Below are positions 22,042 through 33,031 of a stretch of DNA of 64,000 nucleotides, piece by piece; positions within the stretch are counted from its first letter, which is position 1; every line of letters starts with the position of its first letter. A program made the translations under genes and the position numbers. Below the pieces are notes generated by a model. The model worked only from the letters and a program-made list of their open reading frames with translations. It was not told where the DNA came from and did no database searches. The stretch is from Epichloe hybrida (Eukaryota; Ascomycota; Sordariomycetes; Hypocreales; Clavicipitaceae), in assembly GCA_019022495.1 (NCBI GenBank), contig JAFEKR010000006.1, positions 2,604,001 through 2,668,000 on the forward strand, read 5' to 3'.

Positions 22042-25000
22042 AGTATAAGTTACCCTTATGCCTTTAATAGCTTACTTATGACTTCTTTAGTAATCAGAAA
22101 GAATTTGTTAAGCTAGATCTAGAGACTACTACGTAGCTTAAGCTTAATAACTAGATTATAAGATTTATTAACCTTAGTAAGCATTAAGGTTAGAGAGATA
22201 ATAACCTATAGGAATTATTTTAAGAAGACTTTAAAGGCTAGTCTAAAGACACCTTTAAAAGGGCTATAAAGGAAGTTATTAGAGAATTACGTAATTCTTT
22301 ATAAGATTATAGCGTTCTTATTAAGTAAGGCCTAGGATATTTAATCCTAGTATCCCTTAAAGAAGTGCTTTACTAAACTTTAATACCTCTTTAGTTATAG
22401 GAGAGATTATAAGAGAGACTATAATCTTCCAAACCCCTAGAGCCTTAATATTAATAGCCCTAATAACCTACCCTAGAAATCTACATTCCCTAACCCTAAA
22501 GACTATGTAAACCTTTATAAGAGCCCTTATAATGATTACTATTAAATTAATAGCTTTATCCTAATGATTGTTATTAATAATGACTAGGGGACTATTATCT
22601 ATAATAAAATATGCCTTTATAGTAATTCGCCTCTGAAAATTAAATTACAAAGAAGATCTTAGAGCTTATGAAGATATATAAGGATAGTAACTACTATAGT
22701 AAGAAGCTATATAACTTCTTAATACTAAAGATTACGCTCTTTAAAAATAAATATAATAGAATTAACTTTCCTTAAATGCATTATTAGAAGGCTTTCCCTA
22801 TTATGTTAATAGGTAATGCTAAATAATACTTCCTTAATTACCTCTTTAGGAATAACTATTCCTATGAAGAGATAATTGCTTATATTTATTAACACTTTAA
22901 GACGGAAAGTAACTAGTAATTCTATTACTGCTAATAGAGTAGTATAATATTAAAGAATATAATTAAGAAAAACCCTAATAAAAGTAAGCTTAATTACCTT
23001 AAGATTACATTCTTAACCCTTAAGAAAATCTATAAAGGACTATACCCTGCTAAAATAGTAAATACTAAGCTTTATAAGCAGGCCTTAAATGCTATAGCTA
23101 GTGTGCCTAAATATTAGATAGTGGAATATATACACTCTCTAGGCTTTAAAAGTCTTGCTAGAGACCTTCGCAAGGTAATTACTATTACGGAATTAAATAA
23201 GAGGCCCTCCTAATACCTTTAGTACTAATAAGGAGACCCTATAGAGGCTATATTTACTAATTATTAGTACAGATAGTAATTATCCCCCTGTGGTAGAGGA
23301 AGTTATTATGGATAGAGCCCTAGGCTAAGCACTAAGCGCTGCTTTATATGTAGTAAGAGTGGCTACTAGTTCTCTAATTACTTTACTAAAGAATATTAAA
23401 AGGAAAAGGATTACTAGTAGGCTAGTAAAATATATTATATACCCCCTTTAGAGAAGAGATTCTAGGCATTCCTTACCTCCTATAAAGGGTAAGATAATAA
23501 TAAGCTTAATAAAGGCTTAGGTTAGAATTAGGAATTATATCTTTTAGCTTACATAGAAGCCAAAGATAATAATAATAATGTGGAGGAGCTACTATTAATA
23601 GCATACCTAAGTATTATATAATTCTTCTGCTCCGGATTATAGACTAACTATAATGCTACTAACGTTAATATTCTTATAACCCTAAATAATTAAGCCTTCT
23701 AACACGCATTCCTTAGGCAGGAGCTTTATAAGCTATAAGAGTGTGATAAAGGCTTAATTTACTATGTTTTTAAAAAACACTATTCTAAAGAGGTCTTTAG
23801 AGGGATTATACTTAATACTAGCGCCGCAGGAAAGTTAACTATAGGAGAGGCATAAGTAAAGGCTCTATTAAGATTAATACCTTTATTAAAGGTAACCCCC
23901 TACGAACCCTAAATTATTATATTTAGCGCTAGATTAGTAGTTACAAGAGGAATCCTTTATGTGCCCATAAAACTTAAAGAGCTTAAATTCTATGTCCTTA
24001 ACATAGCTACCCCCTTTCTCTTCTTAATTACTAATATAGATAAAATATAAGTTAAGATTAATAACCTTACTAATATACTTATCTAAGGCAATAAGACTAT
24101 ACCTATTATAAAATAATAGGGCTATCCTTAGTAGTTACTAGAAGCAAGAGAAACAGTTACCTTCTACCTTTTAGAAGGAGATATCTATTAATTACATCGT
24201 TAACTTAGTCACCCTTCCGTTTAATAACTTATAAAAATCCTTCACTAAGCTAGTCACAAAGTTAAACACTAGGTAATTAAGGAATTAACTAAAGTCTGCT
24301 ACTATTACTAGATATATAGAAAGGCCCCTAGTTAATTCAAGTTCACAATTAAAGATAACTACGAATTTAACTATGAGATTATTGTTAATATTATGTAGAT
24401 CAATAGCTAACTAGTACTTCACATTATTAATTTAGTAATATTATTCTAGGTAGCCTAATTCCTCAATCTAAGGAAGCAAAAGGCTTAAGATATCTAGGAC
24501 ACTATCCGCAAATGTTAGATTAATACTTATCTTAGACCTCTAGAATAGATTATATATAACGCTAGTAATAACTTCGCTTCTACTAAGTTTAAGCACTATA
24601 CTTAACTAATATTAATTAAGACTAATAAGATACTAATTAAAGCTTATAATAGCATTGGAAAGGTCAAGAGATATTACAAACCTTTACGCTAAGCTTATAA
24701 CATTATTATAGACTTAATTAGGATAGAACTTACGCTAGAGTAATACCTTTAAATAGCTATTAAAGCGATTAATAACTCTATAGGCCTAAATAGTATTATC
24801 CTAACCTTACTAGTCTTTAGAGGCTACCTATAAATAATAGATAAGTTACTACTAAGTATCTTTGTTATTTAATATACTAAAGTAATTTATAAAGCCACTA
24901 ATAAAGTCCGCTACTATCTAGCTTTATAGTAGGTTTACAATGCCCTTAAAGCCTAGAATAGCCTTAACATAGCGCCTATATATTAGCTACCCCTATAGGC

Positions 25001-27236
25001 TAATATATATATATAAAGAAAGAAAGGTAGCTAGTATAGCCCTTATAAGCTACTTATTACTAATAAAGAGACTTATATAGTTAACATGCCCTATAGCCTA
25101 GTGAAGTTTCGCTTTATAGTAGTAAAGCCCTACTATAAAGACCTATATATTATAAAGGGACTAGAGTAGTAGGAAATAAAGCCTAATAATATAGAGGAAG
25201 AAGTAACTATATAACTAACTACTACTACTAAAAGAAATCCCCTAATAGAAGAAAGTAAAGAGCTATAGGCACTAGCTAAGAGAAGATAAGGGAGACTAAG
25301 AAAGGCCCTTATAGTCTAATTTATAAGCGTAGAAGAGTCTAAAGAAAAGGCTTATAAAGCCTAGAAGGCCCTAAAAGGAAGCTATTAAGTTAAAGACTTA
25401 CTACCTTGCCCTAAAGGAATAAAAGCAAGGAAAAGAAAACCTTATAGCCCTAAGAAGAATATTAGCCTTATTTAGCTCTATATACTTATAAATAAAGATT
25501 AGGAGAAGGCCTTTATTTAAGAAGCTATAACTAGAGAGATGCTAAATATAGTATTCCTTATAGCAAAGGAAAAGGCTAATTAGAACCTTACTCTTTAACT
25601 TTACTAAGAAGGGAAGATTATAACCCTAGGAAAACCCTTTAAGCAATCTAATTAAGCTAAGATCAACGCTTTATAAGCTTACAATATGTTTAAATTTATT
25701 AAGTATAACCTAGTAAAGCACAGAGGTTATAGAATCTTTAATTCTTATATAGTTAGAGAGATTAAAGGCAAAGGGACGGACTAGCTATACAAGAAATCCT
25801 ACCTTGTTATATAAGGCTATAATAACAAAGGAAAGGAATTCATCCTAACGTAATTGCTAACGATTTAATAAGTAAGCTAATGACTTATTATAGCTATTGC
25901 TTTATTATTAAGAAAAAGAGGCATTTACCTTTAGATTCGTAATATCACATAAGCCTATACTTAATCACATATGGTGCTAATAAGGCTGATTATTATGAGA
26001 TTGCTAAAGCAAATTATATATCTCTTTCTAGAAGGGACTGTAATTAAATTAATTAAACCTCTTTACGGGATTACAAAGGCCAGAACCTACTAGTAGGCAA
26101 CGTACTTTTGTTACTATAGGGATAACCTTAATATAATGACCTTAACCTATAACCCTTGCTTGTTAATTATAGCCCTAAATAATAAGAATCTCTTTAGTAT
26201 TATTAGAATGCAAACTAATAATATATTAGAACTAAGCGATAATAACTTCTTTTAAAAAGAAAAGAAAGAGCTCTAGAAGGCTAATTTTATAGCTAAAGAA
26301 AAGTAATAATTAACCACTAAGAATCCCCTTATCTTTAATAGTTGCATCTTGACCTAGAATACTAATAACTTGCTAATATTAACTTAGAAAGGCTAGAGTT
26401 AGAAGATTAAGGAAGTTAATCCTTAATCCCTAATAGTAAAGCAAGACTACGTAGAATAATAAGCCTAAGGAAGCTATATTATAACTATATGTTAACTAGA
26501 AGCTTCTTACGACTTATTAATTATAGCTTAATACTAAGAACCCTCTAGGGAAGATATTATATACCTTAATAAACGCCTTAAATAGTAGATTAAGAATTAA
26601 TAATGTAAACTATGATATATTCCTTTGGTTCTTAAGGAGGTGAAGCTCTTTATGTTTATAAATAGATTGCTTACTAATAATAAGGATTTAAGCTTATAGA
26701 TCGGATATGTGATTGTGATTAGTAACGAGATAATGCAAGATAATAATACCTTTATTATAAAAGGTAATATTATTATATATAGCTTAATAAAGAGTAAGAG
26801 AGTTACTTGTAGCGCGCTTACCTCTGATTTATATAGCATGGTTTAAGGCACAGATATTGCCTATGCAATTTCCATGACTTTACATTAGATTACAGATTAA
26901 TTAAAGATGCCTTAAATTCCTATGATTCTCTATACTAATTCTTTTTTATTATATAAATATCTTATAAAGCTAGGAACTATAAAGAAGAAGAGACTAATAA
27001 TTAATATTATAGCTCTTTATTAATTATATAAAAGGCATAAGATCTATAAAGTTAGGTGGATTAATAGTAATAATAATCCGGCGGATGCAATAATAAAAGC
27101 ATTGCTAAATTTATCACTTTTCTCTTTAATTAATTTGAATGAATTAACAATTTGTGTTAAAGGATAGGTAAAGAGACTTGCAATATTAGGAGACGGGAGC
27201 TTAGGTAAGGAATAATAGATTAATTTAATTAACTAA
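22042..27236 (+). pseudogene. A2 gag-pol polyprotein relic (main part)
   Basis: It continues the frame whose first few dozen codons lie left of element B (about 14755-14834). It is collinear with the A1 polyprotein: Gag, protease, integrase, RT and RNase H. The RT active site reads QTNNT, with Asn-Asn at 26217-26222 replacing Asp-Asp. Stops are dense, mostly TAA/TAG at expected Gln codons. The open antisense stretch at 26597-26839 is a shadow of the RNase H region. Confidence 0.9.
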
Positions 27237-27362
27237 TGCTATAATAGTTAATTAGAGCAGCGGATTCCTATTAAGGGATTTACTAGTGTACACTTTCCTT
27301 TAATTTAATTTTTATTACGTTTTTAAGCTCTTTAGCCATAAAGGAAAAAGAGAGATTACTAG

Positions 27363-27622
27363 TGTTAATTCCTTTGGATCTTTATTGGTTTAATCGTGGC
27401 TAAAGACTAGACTAATTATAGGTCTAGCATAATACACGCGATATAATTAGCTGCATTAATTCGCCACCCCCTCTTTTACCTCACATACAGATTTCGCTTA
27501 CTTTTCTAGCATCTAGACTTTCCCTCTCTTCTCTCTCTTTCCTAGCTAGCTAACTAACTATCATCGACTTTAATCATACGGGATTACCCTTATACCTGCG
27601 CAGGACCTTGGTGTAACCAATA
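27363..27622 (+). repeat. A2 3' LTR
   Basis: 260 bp, less mutated than the A2 5' LTR across several blocks (CGTGGCTAAAG, ATCATCGACTTTAATC). It ends AACCAATA, where the terminal CA has become TA. It is followed by the GTAAT duplication. Confidence 0.95.
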
Positions 27623-27765
27623 GTAATATTATAACAGAATCCTACTATAAATTTTAACTAGGTTTAACTTGTTTTTTTTATAGTTACTATATTATAGGTT
27701 ACTTTTACTTGTATTACTAGAATTAAGCCTAATTTAATAGCCTAATTTAATAGCCTAATTTAAAT
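27623..27765. repeat. 111-bp array resumed, then a 13-bp triplet repeat
   Basis: GTAATATTATAACAGAATCC continues the array unit cut by A2 at 13669. From about 27722, AATTTAATAGCCT occurs in about three tandem copies. Confidence 0.75.
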
Positions 27766-28013
27766 TATATTACTATTATTAGAGTAATAAAGTTTTTAGT
27801 AATTAAAACCCCTTACTTTATATATTATATAATAAATCCTTTTCTTTATAAATAAGCTTTGTTTCCCTTCCCTTTTTTCTTTATACTTTAGATCCTTATA
27901 TCTTTTCTAATACTATACTTTAATATATAAACTTTATACTATTATAAAGCTTGAAATCTACTCTTTTTTATCAAAATATTTACAAATCTTTAAAGTCTAT
28001 TAGCCTTACTATA
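27766..28013. other. AT-rich region upstream of the hAT relic
   Basis: It probably holds the 5' flank or leader of the hAT gene, including a pyrimidine-rich TTTCCCTTCCCTTTTTTC stretch. I found no convincing terminal inverted repeat or 8-bp target duplication. Confidence 0.4.
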
Positions 28014-31000
28014 ATGGCTGAATCATCTACCTCTTCTGTTTTTACCCCTTCTAATACTATTTCTTAAACCCTATCTAATAGCTCTTTTAATAAGAGTAAT
28101 ATTAATAGGAAATTTAAGAATGATATTAAAAATTAACTAAGCTATAGTTTTGAAACTAAAGCTTATATTATTAATCATAACTTATTTAATTATTATCTAT
28201 TAGATATTAATTATAATAAGGAAAGATTAGTAATATGTTATTGTACACAAGAAAATTGCTCTTTTAGCTTTTCTTGTAAAGCTAAGCGTTTTCAATCATC
28301 TAATGGTACTAGCCATTATAAAATAAGGCATTTTACTATTGCTATATCTAAAAAAGAAGAAAGTACTAAGATTACTAGTAAGTTATTATCTTATTATTAT
28401 TAATTAAGCTATATAAAAATTACTAATATTATCTAATTTAGTACCTCTTATAACATAACCTTCGCCATCTTTACAATCAAGTATTTCTACTTTTTTTACG
28501 AAAAAACGGCCTAGGCCTCCCTTAAGTGAATTCTCACCAGATACTATTATTAATCTAGCTATAAAATTTATACTAGAGAATAACTTATCTTTTTCTAATA
28601 TAACTAGTAATTCTTTTAAGGAATTACTAAGTTACTTTAAGTAAGTATTCTTATTAATTCTTCCCTTATTATCTAACTAATAATTATAGTCTAAATACAA
28701 CATCTTGTTTAAATTATCGGAATATTTCTATAAATATTCATAATTTATATAATAAGTCCTTTTAAGAGCTTATAATTAAGCTTCGAAAACACTTATTAAA
28801 TTTTAGCTATATATCTTTATAACTAGATATATGGATATCTTTTAATTCAAAGTCCTATTTAGGGATTATTGCAAATTGGATAACTTTAGATTTTAAACTA
28901 GAATATAAGCTTATTGGTATTTATTTAAATTATATTATTACTAAGGTTTTCTAGTACTAATAATATTAACTAGGATTTGAAAACTTGAAAAGCACACATA
29001 CTGGAATATATATCAATGATATATTTACCCAACTTATGACTTTATATAATATACAATTACCATCTATTATAAGGTAAGTTATATAAATCTATTTAAAATA
29101 TACTAATTACTAATAACTTATATATTCTAGTCTTACAAGAGATAATAGTACTAATAATAATACCTTTATAAGTGATTTTTTAAGTACTAATTATAATGGT
29201 ATTAATATTAATAAACCTACAGATATCCGATGTATAGCACATGTTTTAAATATTGTTGCTAAGGATATAATTACTAGCTTTATAAAAGCTACAACAGCCT
29301 AGTGGTTATAGCCCCTGGCTTGTGGTCACCCTTGGCCATACTATTTTCTGATCAGTTGGTCGTTAATTAGTTAATTAGTAGCCCTTGACCTACCTGTGGA
29401 TTATGTAGTGCGTTTGTTGCGAATTGGAGTGGAGTTAAGTGAGGATAAGTTATGTTTTCTTTTAGGGTTTAAGTTTGCCTTAGAGCTTTAAAGGATAACT
29501 TATAAGATAGAAGAGATATAAAGAGATAAAACAAATATAGTTATAGAGGAAGGGGGAATTATATTAATTTATACTATAAGTAAAACTTAAATGGATTTAA
29601 GTTTAACTACGGTTGTAAATTAGAACTCTTGCGTAATCATAGCTATAAAGTTTATTATAAACTTTGTATTAACTTTTTAGCCCCTAAATTTATAGCTTAA
29701 AGCTTATTTCTTAATGTTTTACCTAACACTATAGTGATTATTAAATTTGGTTATTACATGTGGCACTAGCTAGGTATTGCTAGTAATTTTTTTGGTTCCT
29801 TGAAAATTAGATGCATTGGCCACAGCCAATGACCCCAAAAAAAATTAAAAATCAATAAAAGCTACAACAAGTGTAGAAGATATTGAAAAATATAAGAATA
29901 GTGAAATTTTATTCTATTCAATAGAACAATTTTCACATTTAACAAAAAGCCAAAGAGATCAATTTATAGGCCTTATCCAAGGTAAGTTATTTTATTTTAT
30001 TTTAAGTCTATTACTAATAGATTATTACTAATTTAAACTATAGGTATTATAGGAAAAGTTAAAAAGCTAGCTATCTTAATTAAGAATAACGCAAATCTAT
30101 ATAAAGATTGGCTTATTGCTTTAAAAGAGGCTAAGTATAAAGGAAAACTAGCAATAAATTGCAATATAACAAAAATACCCCTAGGTAAGTTACGAATAAC
30201 TATATACTATTAGGTATACTGTATTATTAATTAAGTATTAACTAATTATTATCTATAGCCAACGATACTAGATGGAATTCAACCTATTTAATGATTAATA
30301 CTACGCTTTTATTAAACGAAGCTATATTAATTTTTAACGAAAAAACGAATATATCTGCTTTTAAAGATACCTGCCTAACAAATCAAGAATGGGTAGATTT
30401 AGGCACTTTAAGTGAGATTTTAGAGGTTTTCTATTATCCAACTATAGTATTACAAGGTCAAAACTATAATACATTAAGCCTTGTGCCTTTATTTATAGTT
30501 AAGATATATACATATCTTACTACTTTATTAAAGGATTAAAAAGCTTATTCAAAAGTAAGTTATTAACTTAATCTTACTATATTTAACGCTAATTATTATA
30601 GGATCAATTAAGTTATAATCCACTTGCAAATGTATTTGTTGTTGCAATAAATATAGGCTTAAAAAAGTTAAACAATTATTTCCCTGGAGATATAAATAAA
30701 AGCTTTGACTTTTATAAGCCTTATTTATTAGCCTTTTTACTAGATCCTTGATTAAATCTATTAGCATTACAAAATCAGTTAAATTTAACTGAAGCTATAA
30801 TTAAAAAGCTTTTAAATACATTAAAAGCTGAATATAAGGAGTATGTATAACCCTAATCCCTAACCCTTAATATTAAAGTAATCCTTCTATTACTTATAAC
30901 TTATACTAATATTAAAAACTAGATATAAAATCTTATATAAGGCTTAAAATGAATCTTATGATAATTCTAGCTCTAATAATGAAAATAATGAAGCTTCTAC

Positions 31001-31581
31001 TTTAGTTATTGATTTATCTAGAGTTAAAAGATATCCTAGCTTATTTAGTAATCCTAGGTCTAAGAAACCTACTTTAGCCCTTTACTAAGGTTTATTTCCA
31101 AAGGAAAGAAATAAATCTATTAAAAAGGCTAGAAAAAATGGAATTTCTAGTTATATTAAGCTAGAACAATTACATAATAAGGTATACTATTATATACTAA
31201 TATTTACTTACTTTATATATACTAATTACTATTTAGGATAATATATTTAATTGGTGGGCTAAAAACCAACAAGCCTTTCCGATTCCATCTATTTTAGCTC
31301 GAAAATACCTTGCAATTCCAGCTACATCTGCTGCTATTAAAGGACAATTTAATCAAGGTGGAAATATTCTTACGAAAAGAAGAACATCACTAACACATTC
31401 AACCTTTAAGGAATTAATATTATTAAAGAGTTAGGAAAAAGAAGAAAAAAAACCATGAATTAAGCAATATCCTTCCTTTTTTGAATATAATACATTAGAT
31501 TCCTTAGAATCTAATGATTCAGATAATTCAGATAATTCTAATAATTTAGAAGATTCTAATATCTCTGAATTTGAATCTTAG
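28014..31581 (+). pseudogene. hAT-family transposase gene, decayed, nine introns, interrupted
   Basis: From ATG at 28014 a spliced frame can be followed to TAG at 31579-31581. Nine short introns fit GTAAGT/GTATNT...(T)ACTAAT...TAG: 28378-28441, 28641-28689, 28917-28973, 29074-29130, 29982-30043, 30185-30258, 30555-30601, 30841-30922 and 31182-31236. Recognisable hAT blocks are a Cys/His segment in exon 1 (possible zinc finger), LDIW followed by FNSKSYLGIIANWI, RDNSTNN, RCIAHVLNIVAKDI, DTRWNSTY (30263 on), LLDP, and the C-terminal dimerisation block WWAKN...YLAIPATSA...GGNILTKRR in exon 10. About eleven in-frame stops exist, many explicable as CAA to TAA or TGG to TAG/TGA. A 558-bp insertion splits exon 5. 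It is less decayed than the retroelements. Confidence 0.88.
29297..29854. mobile_element. 558-bp insertion with a 15-bp target duplication, SINE-like
   Basis: The host sequence ATAAAAGCTACAACA occurs on both sides (29282-29296 and 29855-29869), and removing the insert plus one copy restores the hAT reading frame. The insert opens GCCTAGTGGTTATAGC, resembling the A-box of a tRNA gene, and ends in an A-rich tail (CCCCAAAAAAAATTAAAAA). A long target duplication with an A-rich end is typical of target-primed (LINE-driven) insertion, so a SINE or truncated LINE is likely. I see no clear B-box. A short perfect hairpin ATTGGCCACAGCCAAT lies near the 3' end. The family is not recognised. Confidence 0.65.
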
Positions 31582-31703
31582 GTAAAAGGAAAAGAAAAAG
31601 GAAAAGGAAAAGCTAAGGCTATAACTATTAGTAGTCAATCTAGTAATAGTAGTAATCTTAAAGGTTCTAACTAAATAGCTAGTTTTTTAGCTAATATTAA
31701 TAT
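31582..31703. other. Purine-rich tail downstream of the hAT relic
   Basis: GGAAAAGGAAAAG-type repeats and a short Ser/Asn-like frame follow the stop. It may be the hAT 3' untranslated region or a read-through tail. Confidence 0.4.
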
Positions 31704-31934
31704 ATTACTCTTATTACTCTTATTACTCTTATTACTCTTATTACTCTTATTACTCTTATTACTCTTATTACTCTTATTACTCTTATTCCTCTTATTACTC
31801 TTATTACTCTTATTACTCTTATTACTCTTATTACTCTTATTACTCTTATTACTCTTATTACTCTTATTACTCTTATTACTCTTATTACTCTTATTACTCT
31901 TATTACTCTTATTACTTTTATTACTTTTATTAAA
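31704..31934. repeat. 9-bp minisatellite (TTACTCTTA)n, about 25 copies
   Basis: A nearly pure run of TTACTCTTA, with TTATTCCTC and ATTACTTTT variants near the middle and right end. Because the period is three codons, the reverse strand shows a spurious open frame of Asn-Lys-Ser repeats. It abuts the second F unit. Confidence 0.95.
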
Positions 31935-31951
31935 AAACATAAAAAAGAAAA

Positions 31952-32207
31952 TATTAATTCCTTCGGATCTTCATCGGTTCAATCGTGGCCAAAGACTAGA
32001 CTAATTGTAGGTCCGGCGCGATGCACGCGATGCAATTAGCTGCATTAATTTACCACCCCCTTTTATGCCTTACATACAGATTTCGCCCACTTTTCTAGTA
32101 TCTAGACTTTCCCTCTCTTCTCTCTTTTTCTAGCTATCTAACTAACTATTATTAACTTTAATTTATACAGGATTTATTACCTGCGTAGGACCTTAGTGCA
32201 TTTAATA
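31952..32207 (+). repeat. A3 5' LTR
   Basis: It begins TATTAATTCCTTCGGATC (TG mutated to TA) and ends GCATTTAATA (CA mutated to TA). The body keeps CATCGGTTCAATCGTGGCC, so only parts are heavily mutated. Confidence 0.93.
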
Positions 32208-33031
32208 CTAATTAGTAGTTAACTTTATAACTACAAATAAGCTAAGTATCATAAGAAAAGACATTTCTACAAACACTACTACCACTACCCCTTGTTATGC
32301 CATAACGGTTATTACGGTAAAGAGGCATAACTATATAAGTATGCTAAAGGAAGAGACTAGAATCCTAGTTACAGGCTTATTAGGCTTCTAAGGAATTAAT
32401 CTATTAACCCTTAGGCTTAGGGATATAACTTCGTTATATCTATCCGGGATATTATTATTAATTATCGATTTTATCGTCTATTACGAGAAAACCAACTAAC
32501 TAACCAAATCTATCGCCGCGAGGTATTTATTTTAAACCTAACGTTAAATAACCTTAGCTAAGCTAGCTAATATATTTATAACTTCTCTATAAATATTCCC
32601 TTTATCTAATAGACCTTTAATCTCTCCCTATAACTATTTACTGCTTGTTTTTTTTTGCCCCCTTTATTATTAGTGCTATTCACCCCGTGCTTATTAGTAA
32701 GAAAAAGAGATTACCTCCTTCCCTTCTTTTCACAAAAAATAAGAAGTAGCAATTCCTATTATTCCCTTATTACTTTTCCTATTATTTTCTAGTTACTTTT
32801 AGAACTTCTGTTGCTTTCTTTATCTTTATTAATTTATTCTTATTACTACTTTTACTACTTCTACTGCTTTTTCTTCCGTTTTTTTCCTATTTTCGCGATC
32901 TTCTAATTTCATTAGAGCAATAACGCTCCTAAAAAGCAAAAGAAAAACCTCGTAACAGTAATAGGTAAACACAGGAGCTTAATTAGTAGCAAAAACAATA
33001 AATTAGCAACGTTCCTTTTATAGTTAAAAAT

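Larger units (their letters stand above)
13670..27622 (+). mobile_element. Element A2: copia-type LTR retrotransposon carrying element B
   Basis: The 260-bp LTRs (13670-13929 and 27363-27622) are flanked by GTAAT on both sides (13665-13669 and 27623-27627). The interior is collinear with A1 but interrupted at 14835-22041 by element B. Without B it is about 6.7 kb. It is type II: the LTR interior reads GATTACCCTTATAC, the LTR ends GTAACCAACA-like, and the duplicated segment found in A1, A3 and A6 is absent. Confidence 0.95.

Noticed and set aside
29297..29370. tRNA gene at the start of the 558-bp insertion
   Set aside because: It has an A-box-like start, but no B-box at the right distance and no cloverleaf.
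31671..31940. Open frame encoding Asn-Lys-Ser repeats on the minus strand
   Set aside because: It is produced by the 9-bp minisatellite, whose period is a multiple of three. There is no sign of coding selection.
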